A stretch of 64,000 bases of DNA from Faeciplasma sp900553675 (GCA_958428235.1 CAUAFG010000013.1:15551-79550), one strand, 5' to 3'; positions 55,918 to 64,000 are shown, numbered from the stretch's first letter. The notes: generated by a model not told the origin, from the sequence alone. Program-made: numbers and translations.

Positions 55918-57108
55918 ATGACAAATCCAAACGGACGTTTCGGCGTTCACGGCGGGCAATATATCCCCGAAACGCTGATGAACGCTGTCATCGAGCTTGA
56001 ACAAGCGTACAATCACTATAAAAACGACCCGCAATTCAACCGCGAGCTTACCGAGCTTTTAAACGAATACGCCGGAAGACCGTCAAGGCTGTATTTTGCG
56101 CAGAAGATGACTGCCGACCTCGGCGGCGCGAAAATATATCTCAAGCGCGAAGACCTCAACCACACCGGCGCGCACAAGATAAACAACGTTCTGGGTCAGG
56201 CACTTCTGGCTAAAAAGATGGGCAAAACCCGCCTGATTGCCGAAACCGGCGCGGGACAGCACGGAGTTGCCACCGCCACAGCCGCCGCGCTTATGGGAAT
56301 GGAATGCGTGGTGTTTATGGGCGAGGAGGACACCAAGCGTCAGGCGCTCAACGTTTACCGTATGCGACTTTTAGGCGCGGAGGTTATCCCGGTAAAAACC
56401 GGCACGGCAACCTTGAAGGACGCCGTATCCGAAGCGATGCGCGAATGGACGTCGCGCATCAGCGACACCCACTACTGCCTTGGCTCGGTTATGGGACCTC
56501 ATCCTTTTCCGACTATCGTCCGCGATTTTCAGGCGGTCATCTCAAGGGAAATCAAGCAGCAGCTGCTTGAAAAGGAAGGCAGACTGCCCGACGCCGTTAT
56601 CGCCTGCGTTGGCGGCGGCTCGAATGCGATCGGCAGCTTTTACAATTTTATCGAGGACAAAAGCGTTCGGCTGATAGGCTGCGAAGCGGCTGGCAGGGGA
56701 ATCGACACCTTTGAAACAGCCGCCACCATGAACACCGGCAGAATAGGCATTTTCCACGGCATGAAGTCGTATTTCTGTCAGGATGAATACGGACAGATAG
56801 CTCCGGTTTACTCCATTTCGGCGGGGCTTGATTACCCCGGCATAGGTCCCGAACATGCATATCTGAGCGATATCGGCAGGGCGGAATATGTGCCTATAAC
56901 CGACGACGAGGCGGTTCAAGCGTTTGAATATCTTGCCAAAACAGAGGGAATCATACCCGCAATCGAATCTGCTCATGCAGTGGCGTATGCAATGAAAATC
57001 GCGCCGGAAATGGACAAGGACAAAATAATGGTGATAACAATTTCGGGCAGGGGCGACAAGGACTGCGCCGCTATTGCCCGCTACAGAGGGGAGGATATCC
57101 ATGAGTAA
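55918..57108 (+). CDS. trpB: tryptophan synthase beta subunit
   Basis: A 396-residue PLP enzyme that joins indole and serine. The PLP Lys is in HTGAHKINNVLGQAL, phosphate-binding loop in CVGGGSNAIG, and AETGAGQHG, YVFMGEED-type and GCEAAGRGIDT regions match. It is TrpB1-type (partnered by TrpA). AAGGAATG precedes the ATG. trpA starts inside its last 8 bases. Confidence 0.95.
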   Translation: MTNPNGRFGVHGGQYIPETLMNAVIELEQAYNHYKNDPQFNRELTELLNEYAGRPSRLYFAQKMTADLGGAKIYLKREDLNHTGAHKINNVLGQALLAKKMGKTRLIAETGAGQHGVATATAAALMGMECVVFMGEEDTKRQALNVYRMRLLGAEVIPVKTGTATLKDAVSEAMREWTSRISDTHYCLGSVMGPHPFPTIVRDFQAVISREIKQQLLEKEGRLPDAVIACVGGGSNAIGSFYNFIEDKSVRLIGCEAAGRGIDTFETAATMNTGRIGIFHGMKSYFCQDEYGQIAPVYSISAGLDYPGIGPEHAYLSDIGRAEYVPITDDEAVQAFEYLAKTEGIIPAIESAHAVAYAMKIAPEMDKDKIMVITISGRGDKDCAAIARYRGEDIHE

Positions 57109-57871
57109 TATAGGCAAAGCATTTGAAAACGGCAAGGCGTTTATCCCGTTTATAACCTGCGGGGACCCGGATCTGGAGACTACAGCCGCCGCCGTTAAAG
57201 CCATGGTTGAAAACGGTGCCGACCTTATCGAGCTTGGTATACCTTTTTCCGACCCCACAGCCGAGGGACCTGTTATTCAGGGAGCCAACATCCGTGCGCT
57301 GAGCGGAGGTATCACTACCGACAAAATCTTTGAATTTGTCAAAGAGCTTCGCCGCGACGTAACTATCCCGATGGTGTTTATGACATACGCAAACGTTGTA
57401 TTCTCCTACGGCGCGGAGCGGTTTATTTCCACCTGCAAGGATATCGGCATAGATGGGCTTATCCTGCCCGATCTGCCGTATGAGGAAAAGGAGGAATTTC
57501 TGCCGATATGCCATAAATACGGCGTTAATCTGGTATCGCTTATCGCGCCGACCTCCGAAAACCGTATTGCTATGATAGCCAAGGAGGCAGAGGGCTTTTT
57601 GTATATCGTTTCAAGCCTCGGAGTTACCGGCACACGCAGCGAAATCAAGACGGATTTGGCTTCTATTGTTAAGGTGGTAAGGCAGAATACATCAATCCCA
57701 TGCGCTATAGGCTTTGGAATCTCAACGCCCCAGCAGGCAAAGAAAATGGCAGACATCTCCGACGGCGCTATCGTCGGCTCGGCAATTATAAAGCTGATTG
57801 AGAAGTACGGCAAGGACTCGCCGAAGTACGTGGGCGAATATGTAAAGTCTATAAAGGACGCTATAAGATAA
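57101..57871 (+). CDS. trpA: tryptophan synthase alpha subunit
   Basis: A 256-residue TIM-barrel that splits indole-3-glycerol phosphate. The catalytic Glu is in LIELGIPFSDPTAEGPVIQ and the Asp in GLILPDLPYEE. LYIVSSLGVTGTR and CAIGFGIS are typical. The ATG at 57101 overlaps trpB by 8 bases, behind GAGGGGAGG. It is the last gene of the operon, closed by the terminator at 57876. Confidence 0.95.
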   Translation: MSNIGKAFENGKAFIPFITCGDPDLETTAAAVKAMVENGADLIELGIPFSDPTAEGPVIQGANIRALSGGITTDKIFEFVKELRRDVTIPMVFMTYANVVFSYGAERFISTCKDIGIDGLILPDLPYEEKEEFLPICHKYGVNLVSLIAPTSENRIAMIAKEAEGFLYIVSSLGVTGTRSEIKTDLASIVKVVRQNTSIPCAIGFGISTPQQAKKMADISDGAIVGSAIIKLIEKYGKDSPKYVGEYVKSIKDAIR

Positions 57872-57875
57872 TATT

Positions 57876-57912
57876 ATCTCTCCGGCGGGATGCTCTGTCG
57901 GAGAGATTTTTT
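57876..57912 (+). terminator. trp operon terminator
   Basis: ATCTCTCCG (57876-57884) pairs with CGGAGAGAT (57899-57907), followed by TTTTTTCT. Confidence 0.88.
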
Positions 57913-57931
57913 CTGTGCGGCTTCCTTAATA

Positions 57932-57960
57932 TTGATTTCTTTTCAACAATGTGTTATATT
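57932..57960 (+). promoter_or_regulatory. promoter of the LytTR regulator/kinase pair
   Basis: TTGATT (57932-57937), 17 bp, TATATT (57955-57960), 28 bases ahead of the ATG. Confidence 0.7.
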
Positions 57961-57987
57961 AATCTTAACAAATTTTAAGGAGCTGCT

Positions 57988-58704
57988 ATGCTTAACATCA
58001 CTCTTTGCGACGACAATTCGTCTCAATGCGCTTATATAAAATCACTGGTTCTTGACTGGTCGGAGCAGTCGGGGACTGAGGTTCGCACTTCCGAATTTTC
58101 GTCGGCGGAGGCGCTTTTGTTTACTTATGATGAGATAAAGCCGGACATCCTGCTTTTAGACGTTGAAATGCCCGGCATGAACGGCATGGAGCTTGCAAAA
58201 ACTCTGCGTTCGCGCTCGGAGACGGCTCAGATAATTTTTATCACCGGATTTCCGGACTATATTTCGCAGGGGTACGACGTTTCGGCGCTGCACTATCTTT
58301 TAAAGCCGGTAGACCCCGAAAAGCTGTTTGAGGTTCTTAGCCGTGCAGCTAAAGCCTGCGGCGAAAAGGGCGAACCCGAAACGGTTGTTTTCCGCGCGGG
58401 AACAGAAAATATCAAGCTGCGGGTATGCGATATTGAGTATATTGCAGCTTTAGGACACACGACTGCGGTAAAAGCGGGCGGGAAGACCTACGACCTCAGC
58501 ATCAGCATATTCGAGGCGGAGAAAATGCTCGGCGATGGATTTATAAGATGTCACCGCTCGTATATAGTCGGGTTGAGATATGTAAGCTCGGTCTCGGGCG
58601 ACAGCGTTACCCTTGACGACGGCACAAAGATACCGGTATCGCGGAGTATGCGCAAAACGGTCGCCGAGGAGTTTATCAGGTATTACAGGAGAGATGCAAA
58701 ATGA
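57988..58704 (+). CDS. LytTR-family response regulator
   Basis: A 238-residue AgrA/ComE-type regulator. The receiver has the acidic pair in LCDDNSSQ, phospho-acceptor Asp in ILLLDVEMPGMNGME and Lys in YLLKPVDPEK. The LytTR domain occupies residues ~135-235 (IKLRVCDIEYIAALGHTTAV; FIRCHRSYIVGLRYVSSV). AAGGAG precedes the ATG. It overlaps the kinase gene by 4 bases. Direct repeats 5' of the exporter operon at 59423 are its likely target. Confidence 0.9.
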   Translation: MLNITLCDDNSSQCAYIKSLVLDWSEQSGTEVRTSEFSSAEALLFTYDEIKPDILLLDVEMPGMNGMELAKTLRSRSETAQIIFITGFPDYISQGYDVSALHYLLKPVDPEKLFEVLSRAAKACGEKGEPETVVFRAGTENIKLRVCDIEYIAALGHTTAVKAGGKTYDLSISIFEAEKMLGDGFIRCHRSYIVGLRYVSSVSGDSVTLDDGTKIPVSRSMRKTVAEEFIRYYRRDAK

Positions 58705-59363
58705 TTTTTTCGCGAATCGCGGACAGGCTTTTAGAAAAGCGGGTTGCGGCTTATCAGGACGATTTAATAGAAAAGCACTTTGAAGAGGTGCAGAGCATAT
58801 ACGACAAAATGCGGGGCTGGCGGCACGACTATCACAACCACATACAGGCTCTTTTAGCTCTTGTCGGGGACGACGAGCGCACCCGCGACTATCTTTGGAA
58901 GCTCAATAAGGATTTGACCGAGGTTGACACCGTTGTAAAGACGGGGAACGTCACCGTGGACGCTATTTTAAACTCTAAGCTGACCCTCATCAAGTCCAAG
59001 GATATACCGGTTGACGCTGTTGCCAAGGTGCCGGACGACTTGAAAATCTCAGAAATAGACCTCTGCGCGATTATCGGAAATCTTTTAGACAACGCTATCG
59101 AAGCGGTGCTTCCATTGCCGCCCGAATCGCGGTTTATAAGGATATATATAGGCATGCTGAAATCCCAGCTGTATATTTCGGTGACAAATTCGACCGCTTC
59201 CGAACCCCGCAAAATCGGTGAAAAATATGTTTCCACCAAGGGCGAGGGCAGGGGAGTGGGGCTTATGCGGGTGGACAGCATCGCTCGCCGCAACGGCGGA
59301 ACGGTTAATCGGCAGAACGAAAGCGGAGTTTTTGCAACCGAGGTATTGCTGAATAACAGGTAG
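58701..59363 (+). CDS. soluble GHKL histidine kinase
   Basis: A 220-residue GHKL-type kinase with no membrane segment. The phospho-acceptor His is in MRGWRHDYHNHIQALLAL (near residue 40), N box is GNLLDNAIEAV, and the G box is GEGRGVGLMRV. AgrC-type kinases normally carry about 200 more N-terminal membrane residues, so this is the bare catalytic core. It must sense a cytosolic signal or work with another membrane partner, possibly the ABC exporter encoded downstream. The start overlaps the regulator's stop (ATGA). Confidence 0.85.
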   Translation: MIFSRIADRLLEKRVAAYQDDLIEKHFEEVQSIYDKMRGWRHDYHNHIQALLALVGDDERTRDYLWKLNKDLTEVDTVVKTGNVTVDAILNSKLTLIKSKDIPVDAVAKVPDDLKISEIDLCAIIGNLLDNAIEAVLPLPPESRFIRIYIGMLKSQLYISVTNSTASEPRKIGEKYVSTKGEGRGVGLMRVDSIARRNGGTVNRQNESGVFATEVLLNNR

Positions 59364-59370
59364 ACAATGG

Positions 59371-59410
59371 GTCGGGTGACATAATAAATATTGTCATCCG
59401 ACCGTTTTTT
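59371..59410 (+). terminator. terminator between kinase and exporter genes
   Basis: GTCGGGTGAC (59371-59380) pairs with GTCATCCGAC (59393-59402) with one wobble, then CGTTTTTTT. It gives the exporter its own transcript. Confidence 0.87.
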
Positions 59411-59422
59411 TGACCGTTTGAG

Positions 59423-59489
59423 TGCAATTCGTGCGAAAAAACTGCATTTCGTGCAGAAAATGTGCGCAAAATGATTTTTGTGCTATACT
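59423..59489 (+). promoter_or_regulatory. exporter promoter with tandem LytTR-type repeats
   Basis: TGCAATTCGTGC (59423-59434) and TGCATTTCGTGC (59443-59454) differ at one base and are 20 bp apart; a third partial copy (TGTGCGCAAA) follows at 59461. The extended -10 TGCTATACT ends at 59489. There is no -35 box, so activation by the LytTR regulator bound to the repeats is expected. Confidence 0.7.
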
Positions 59490-59536
59490 GAAATCATCCC
59501 GAAAGGGAAACACATCATAATTTTGAGGGTGATGAA

Positions 59537-61378
59537 ATGAAAAAGAAAGAAAAGCCCAAGTATTCGGCGGTGTCAAACATCATCTACGCGCTTAAAAACG
59601 AATGGCGTTGGGCAAAGGATAAAATTCTTTTCGACCTCCCGCGATACCCCATCGAGTTGTTTACCATGCTTGCGGGGATGTACTTTCCCAAGCTGATTAT
59701 CGACGCAATAACCATGGGGCAAACTGCATGGTATATCGCAGTTTTGGTGGTGGGGTACTATCTTATTCTGCTTGCGCTGAGAATAGTATCCGGCTATACC
59801 TCCAACCGTAGGTTCAGATATCATTATTATGTTCCCATGAAATATCAGAACAGGCTGACTATGCGCAGATTCACAACCGATTTTCAGAACACAGACGACC
59901 CCGATATCAATCTGAAATACAATAAGGCGGATTCAGACGCCAGCACCACCAGCGGCGCGGCAAACAATATGTATACCACGCTTGCCGGAATAATCAGCTC
60001 GATACTCGGAATGGCGTCCTGCGCGGCGATTATCACCGTTATATCGCCCTGGATATTGGTTACGGTTATCATCGAAGCGGCAATCTATTACCTTTTCAGC
60101 TGTGCCAACATGAAGTACGCCCGCGACCATGCCGACGAAAACGCTGATGTAAACAGGCGAAAAGGCTACATAGCCGGATTCTCCTCTAACTTTGAATACG
60201 CAAAGGACATCAAAATTTACGGTATGCGCGGTTGGATAGACGATATGTTCAAGCAGTTTCAGTCGGAGTCGTTAAGACTGTATAAAAACGAGCAGACCCG
60301 CTGGTGCGCTCAGAGGGTGACAGGAGTGCTTCTTTACACCGTCCGTCACGGCATATCCTACCTTTTCCTTACCGCAATGCTGTTCGACGGCAAAATCACC
60401 CCCGGCGACTTTGTGTTCATGCTTTCGGCGGTGGGAAATCTTGCGACCGATTTAAGCCGGATTTCATGGTCGTTCAACACCCTTTACGACTATTCGCGGA
60501 GAATGGGCTGGTATCGTGAATACTTCGACATTCCGGAGAGGTTTAACCACGGCGAGGGCGAGCCGATACCCACCCGAGCAAATATGCCCATGGATATTGA
60601 ATTTAAGGACGTAAGCTTTAAATACCCCTCGGCGGATGGCGAAAAGTATGCCTTAAAGCACGTCAATCTAAAGATAAAAGCTGGCGAAAAGCTGGCAATT
60701 GTGGGCAGAAACGGCGCGGGCAAGACCACCCTTGTAAAGCTTTTGTGCGGGCTTTACTATCCATCAGAGGGCGGAATATTCCTCGGCGGAACGGATATCG
60801 AGAAATTCAATGTAGATGAGTACTACTCGCTTATCTCGGCGGTCTTTCAGGATATCAACATAATCCCGCTGACAATAGCGCAATTCGTCGCCGCGACGGA
60901 TATCGACGAGGATGTTGACCGCGGCAGGGCAATGAAGTGTCTTGAATTGGCAGGTCTTGGGGACAAAATCAAAGAGCTTGAAAAGGGCATGGATTCGCGG
61001 CTTATGAAGGGTATATATGATGATTCTATAGACCTTTCCGGCGGCGAAAAGCAGAAGCTTATGCTTGCCCGCGCTCTCTATAAAAACGCTGGAATCGTTG
61101 TTTTGGACGAGCCGACAGCCGCTTTAGACCCGATTGCCGAAAACGAGCTTTATTTGAAGTACAATATGCTTACCAAAGGCACGACCTCGCTATACATCTC
61201 CCACCGCCTTGCTTCAACCCGCTTCTGCGACAGGATAATCTATATCGAGGACGGCGAAATAGCCGAGTGCGGAACTCATGACGAGCTGATGGCAATGAAC
61301 GGCAAATATGCATATATGTATGGTCTGCAATCCAGATACTACAGCGAAAATGTAAATGTAAGGGAGGCGGAGGCATGA
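59537..61378 (+). CDS. ABC exporter half-transporter (membrane + ATPase)
   Basis: A 613-residue half-transporter with six membrane segments (residues ~40-330) and an ATPase domain (~365-600). Walker A GRNGAGKTTL, Q-loop in AVFQDINIIPL, signature IDLSGGEKQKLMLA, Walker B IVVLDEPTAALDP, switch His in YISHRLASTRF. The next gene encodes a related subunit, overlapping by 4 bases, so they likely form a heterodimer that exports a peptide or lipid. GAGGGTGATG precedes the ATG. Confidence 0.92.
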   Translation: MKKKEKPKYSAVSNIIYALKNEWRWAKDKILFDLPRYPIELFTMLAGMYFPKLIIDAITMGQTAWYIAVLVVGYYLILLALRIVSGYTSNRRFRYHYYVPMKYQNRLTMRRFTTDFQNTDDPDINLKYNKADSDASTTSGAANNMYTTLAGIISSILGMASCAAIITVISPWILVTVIIEAAIYYLFSCANMKYARDHADENADVNRRKGYIAGFSSNFEYAKDIKIYGMRGWIDDMFKQFQSESLRLYKNEQTRWCAQRVTGVLLYTVRHGISYLFLTAMLFDGKITPGDFVFMLSAVGNLATDLSRISWSFNTLYDYSRRMGWYREYFDIPERFNHGEGEPIPTRANMPMDIEFKDVSFKYPSADGEKYALKHVNLKIKAGEKLAIVGRNGAGKTTLVKLLCGLYYPSEGGIFLGGTDIEKFNVDEYYSLISAVFQDINIIPLTIAQFVAATDIDEDVDRGRAMKCLELAGLGDKIKELEKGMDSRLMKGIYDDSIDLSGGEKQKLMLARALYKNAGIVVLDEPTAALDPIAENELYLKYNMLTKGTTSLYISHRLASTRFCDRIIYIEDGEIAECGTHDELMAMNGKYAYMYGLQSRYYSENVNVREAEA

Positions 61379-63237
61379 ATAAGTATAAGGACAGTCCCAA
61401 CATAAGGGCGCTGAAATATTTGTACGGACTTTATCCCAAATATTTCAGAATGAGCATATTCAACCGAACCGTCGAATCGATTCTGCCCTACTTTGGAATA
61501 TATATGTCCGCCGAGATAGTAAATGAGCTTGTCGGCGGCAGAGACCCCAAAAGAGTACTCCTGCTTGTTATAATCACCCTTGCGGGAAATTTCGTAATAG
61601 ATGTATTCGGCAACATCTCCGACCACATCTGTAATATATACGCTCATTCATGGCACGACGCCGAGGCGGCTTGTTTCAACGACAAAACCCTTTCGCTTGA
61701 CTACAGCGACCTTGAAGAGCCGTCGGTAAGGCAGCTTCGGCGGAAGATAATTGAATCCTCATGGATATCAGACCATGGAATTAACAGCCTGAGGAACAGC
61801 TTTTTCAACCTGTTTTCGTCCGCCGCCGACATTGTAATCGCGCTTATTTTCAGCCTTGGCATGGTTATAAGCATATTGGCAAACGGACTTAAGCCCGTGC
61901 CGGTGATCTGCCTTATGGTGTTCATTGCCGCTACAGTAGGTCAGACCTTGTATGCAAAGGCGAGAGCCAAAAAGATGTCTGCTCTGTGGAAAGAAGCCTC
62001 GGATAACATGATGAACGACAACCGCATAGAAAGCGAAATGCATTCCTACAACATGGGCAAGGACGTAAGAATTTACAACCTTAAGGGCTTCTACCGCAGA
62101 ATAGGTGAAAAGCTTACAAACGACCTGCTCAGCTTATACACCAGAATCACCTCAAAGCAGTTTAAGCTGAGCGTACCCGAATCCGGCATAGGCTTTTTAA
62201 ATGACTGCGCCCTATACCTCGCCACAGCGCTTTCTGCCGCCGCGGGTGCATTCGGGGCGGGAGATATCGTTAAATATGTCAGCGCGATAAACAGGCTTTC
62301 AACAAGCATAGGCTATCTGTTCCAGCACGTTAACGACATCAAGGCGAACACGCCGTTTATCGAGGATTATCTTGCCTATCTCGACATCCCCAGAAAGATG
62401 TATCAAGGCACGCTTCCGATAGAAAAGCGCGCCTTCTGTGAGGGCGGCGACTACAACTACAAGATAGAATTTAAAGACGTCAGTTTTAAATACCCCGGCT
62501 CGGAGGATTACGCTCTGCGTCACTTAAGCGTGACCTTTAACATTGGCGAGCGGCTGGCGGTAGTCGGACGGAACGGCTCGGGCAAAACCACCTTCATAAA
62601 GCTTTTGTGCCGCCTGTACGACCCCACCGAGGGCAGAATCCTGCTTAACGGCGTGGATATCTCCAAGTACGACTACGACGAGTATATGAGAGTGTTTACG
62701 GTGGTATTTCAGGACTTCCGGCTGTTCGGCTTTAAGCTTTCGGAGAACGTTGCGGCGGGGCTGGATATCGACGAGGGCAACTGCCGCAGCTGTCTTGAAA
62801 ACGTAGGCTTTGGGGATAAGCTCGCCGAGCTGCCGGAGGGGCTGGAGACGTATCTATATAAGAATTTCGACAAAAACGGCATAGAGATTTCGGGCGGAGA
62901 AGCCCAGAAAATCGCGCTTGCGCGGGCACTTTACAAAAACGCGCCGTTTATCATCTTAGACGAGCCCACAGCCGCGCTTGACCCGATATCCGAGGCGGCG
63001 ATATACGAGCAGTTCAACGGCATAGTCGGAAACAAGACTGCCGTTTATATCTCGCACAGGCTTTCAAGCTGCCGCTTCTGCGACAGGATCGCGGTGTTTG
63101 ACAAGGGCAGCATAGTCCAGATAGGCACCCACGACAGCCTTTCGGCAGAGGATGGGCTGTATAAGGAGCTTTGGGCGGCTCAGGCGGCATATTATGTTAA
63201 GGAGAGAGATAGGGTTAAGGTGGAGGATATTAGCTGA
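61375..63237 (+). CDS. ABC exporter half-transporter (second subunit)
   Basis: A 620-residue half-transporter paired with the preceding gene. Six membrane segments occupy residues ~20-330. The ATPase domain has GRNGSGKTTF (Walker A), VVFQDFRLFGF, IEISGGEAQKIALA (signature), FIILDEPTAALDP and YISHRLSSCRF. Both nucleotide-binding sites look complete in both subunits, so the pair need not be asymmetric. It ends at the hairpin at 63248. Confidence 0.92.
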   Translation: MNKYKDSPNIRALKYLYGLYPKYFRMSIFNRTVESILPYFGIYMSAEIVNELVGGRDPKRVLLLVIITLAGNFVIDVFGNISDHICNIYAHSWHDAEAACFNDKTLSLDYSDLEEPSVRQLRRKIIESSWISDHGINSLRNSFFNLFSSAADIVIALIFSLGMVISILANGLKPVPVICLMVFIAATVGQTLYAKARAKKMSALWKEASDNMMNDNRIESEMHSYNMGKDVRIYNLKGFYRRIGEKLTNDLLSLYTRITSKQFKLSVPESGIGFLNDCALYLATALSAAAGAFGAGDIVKYVSAINRLSTSIGYLFQHVNDIKANTPFIEDYLAYLDIPRKMYQGTLPIEKRAFCEGGDYNYKIEFKDVSFKYPGSEDYALRHLSVTFNIGERLAVVGRNGSGKTTFIKLLCRLYDPTEGRILLNGVDISKYDYDEYMRVFTVVFQDFRLFGFKLSENVAAGLDIDEGNCRSCLENVGFGDKLAELPEGLETYLYKNFDKNGIEISGGEAQKIALARALYKNAPFIILDEPTAALDPISEAAIYEQFNGIVGNKTAVYISHRLSSCRFCDRIAVFDKGSIVQIGTHDSLSAEDGLYKELWAAQAAYYVKERDRVKVEDIS

Positions 63238-63247
63238 TGATGAAATA

Positions 63248-63278
63248 AGCCCGCAGGGAGGAGACTCCTTGCGGGCTG
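63248..63278 (+). terminator. terminator after the exporter genes
   Basis: AGCCCGCAGGGAG pairs with CTCCTTGCGGGCT (one wobble) across a short GAGA loop, then GTTGCTTA. The T-run is weak. Confidence 0.7.
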
Positions 63279-63282
63279 TTGC

Positions 63283-63627
63283 TTATATGTCTTTGGTTGT
63301 TTTCAGGGATTTTATTAACATTCGCTTTATTTCTTCTGCCAAGCTGAGCATAGAGTCGTAATCATACTCGAAAATGCCGGTTCGCTTTAAAAGTGTAAGC
63401 CAGTATATGCTTTCACCGGTTTCTTTTAACGATATATGAAGCTTAGAAACAAAATCCGCGCGGCTGTTGCCGTAAATCGCTTCATTCAGATTAGCACCAA
63501 TGCTTGTAGCAGAGCGATGAAGCTGCTTCGCGATTGTAGTATCCCGTCGAGATTTTGATATTGCTTCGTAAAATAATACGACAGAGGTTGCTAAGTCGAG
63601 AGACTTGCTGAGCAAAGGACTGTCCAT
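63283..63627 (-). CDS. four-helix bundle protein (23S rRNA IVS family)
   Basis: A 114-residue protein of the four-helix bundle family first seen in 23S rRNA intervening sequences. Family pattern: SLDLATSVVLFYEAISKSR, LHRSATSIGANLNEAIYG and KLHISLKETGESIYWLTLL. AGGAGAGT precedes the ATG. Related proteins are accessory factors of diversity-generating retroelements, but no reverse transcriptase or template repeat is visible here. It lies between the exporter operon and tRNA genes. Function is unknown. Confidence 0.88.
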   Translation of the reverse strand: MDSPLLSKSLDLATSVVLFYEAISKSRRDTTIAKQLHRSATSIGANLNEAIYGNSRADFVSKLHISLKETGESIYWLTLLKRTGIFEYDYDSMLSLAEEIKRMLIKSLKTTKDI

Positions 63628-63669
63628 ATATCATACTCTCCTTTAATATAGTGTACCGTACAAACCAGC

Positions 63670-63715
63670 GAGCCGCGAAGCGGCGGCGTCCAGCGGCGAA
63701 GCCGACACCGCCACT
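63670..63715. repeat. GC-rich palindromic element upstream of the four-helix bundle gene
   Basis: GCCGCGAAGCGGC and a longer GGCGGCGTC...GACACCGCC arm pair lie together here, unlike the flanking AT-rich DNA. Its role is not evident. Confidence 0.5.
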
Positions 63716-63720
63716 TTTCA

Positions 63721-63804
63721 CTTTTCTCTCTTATCTTTTATCTGGAAAAGCCGCCCCGGGGTAAACAAGAGAAAAGAGAAGAGATAAGAGAGAAGAGATA
63801 AAAG
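63721..63804. repeat. pyrimidine/purine mirror tract with purine tandem repeats
   Basis: TTCTCTCTTATC (63724-63735) is the reverse complement of GATAAGAGAGAA (63783-63794). In the purine half GAGAAGAGATA repeats at 63776-63786 and 63790-63800 (14-bp period). The tract can fold into a long stem; no gene is seen in 63628-63840. Confidence 0.6.
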
Positions 63805-63807
63805 TAC

Positions 63808-63841
63808 AAAAAGAAAAGCCACTTGCGCGGCTTTTCTTTTT
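63808..63841 (-). terminator. terminator downstream of tRNA-Tyr
   Basis: AAAAAGAAAAGCC pairs with GGCTTTTCTTTTT with an 8-base loop. On the minus strand a T-run follows, so it ends the tRNA transcript. Confidence 0.85.
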
Positions 63842-63926
63842 GGTGGGAGAGGATGGATTCGGACCATCGAAGCTGAAAAGCAACAGATTTACAGTCTGCC
63901 CCCTTTGGCCACTCGGGAACTCTCCC
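63841..63926 (-). tRNA. tRNA-Tyr (GTA)
   Basis: A class II tRNA with a long variable arm. The 7-bp acceptor stem GGGAGAG pairs with CTCTCCC, anticodon GTA is at 63890-63892, and the 3' CCA is encoded. The T-arm GGTCCGAATCC is standard. Confidence 0.95.
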
Positions 63927-63945
63927 ATATTTAATTTTGGTTGGT

Positions 63946-64000
63946 TGGAGCTGGTGGACGGACTCGAACCCCCGACCTGCTGATTACAAATCAGCTGCTC
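63946..64000 (-). tRNA. tRNA-Thr (TGT), 5' part outside the window
   Basis: The 3' part is present: anticodon TGT (63986-63988) in the loop of a CTGAT/ATCAG stem, T-arm GGGGGTTCGAGTCC, acceptor CACCAGC, discriminator T and encoded CCA. It is 19 bases upstream of tRNA-Tyr, and both are on the minus strand. The D-arm is beyond the window. Confidence 0.88.

Noticed and set aside
63283..63627. Diversity-generating retroelement (Avd-like four-helix protein)
   Set aside because: No reverse transcriptase, template repeat or variable repeat is visible nearby, and the protein fits the general IVS four-helix family.
1..64000. CRISPR arrays, IS elements, integrases or prophage genes
   Set aside because: No regularly spaced repeats, transposase motifs or phage structural genes were found.

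Overview
The window looks like chromosomal DNA of a low-to-mid GC gut Firmicute of the class Clostridia (Oscillospiraceae/Ruminococcaceae-like). Pointers are a T-box-controlled trp operon, TTGACA-17-TATAAT promoters, LytTR/GHKL two-component systems, many lipoproteins with a Lac-Ala-Cys type lipobox, TG/GTG starts with strong AGGAGG sites, and a secreted repeat protein with YDG and InlB_B-like modules. No phage, IS element or CRISPR array was seen. The assignment is inferred from gene content only.

Layout. 1-5.6 kb: an interrupted esterase, a UDG-superfamily DNA repair enzyme, and an intact blaI repressor with two textbook operators followed by a blaR1-like gene broken by two frameshifts and a stop. 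5.9-10.7 kb: an ABC importer operon (ATPase, binding lipoprotein, double permease) ending in a metallo-beta-lactamase-fold enzyme. 11-13 kb: UvrD/PcrA helicase. 13.3-15.5 kb: a divergent pair, an AraC regulator fused to a BtrH-like domain and a GNAT acetyltransferase. 15.7-19.9 kb: a GH26 mannanase and a sugar-binding lipoprotein facing a divergent AraC regulator. 20-21.6 kb: TetR plus CPBP membrane protease. 21.7-25.4 kb: an ECF sigma factor with a huge C-terminal extension, and a 1-phosphofructokinase-type sugar kinase. 25.5-29.3 kb: a putative zinc-protease lipoprotein and a NatAB-type exporter.

29.4-42.8 kb is the most unusual part. A GHKL kinase/LytTR regulator pair faces a co-directional block: a ~2,460-residue secreted repeat protein (interrupted by two frameshifts), a 35-residue peptide gene, a secreted BspA-like membrane-anchored protein, an HPr-kinase-like protein, a PqqD-like protein (RiPP recognition element), an S24/S26 peptidase and a nucleotidyltransferase. 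The kinase, PqqD and nucleotidyltransferase set is known from tailored lasso peptides, but here the macrolactam-forming enzymes are absent. I read it as a candidate undescribed peptide-modification and secretion system. Exact 12-bp direct repeats 21 bp apart in the divergent promoter probably bind the LytTR regulator.

43-45.5 kb: a LytTR regulator, a DUF3021 membrane protein and an ABC-2 exporter. 45.6-50.9 kb: two hybrid sensor kinases in tandem, the first one decayed. 51-57.9 kb: Trp T-box and a complete trpEGDCFBA operon. 58-63.2 kb: a LytTR regulator, a soluble GHKL kinase and a heterodimeric ABC exporter with tandem 12-bp repeats in its promoter. 63.3-64 kb: a four-helix-bundle protein, a purine-rich spacer, tRNA-Tyr and a partial tRNA-Thr.

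Eight coding lesions (single-base indels and in-frame stops) fall in four sensor, surface or esterase genes and none in housekeeping genes. This pattern fits real gene decay or phase-variable surface/sensing functions better than evenly spread sequencing error, but that must be checked with reads.
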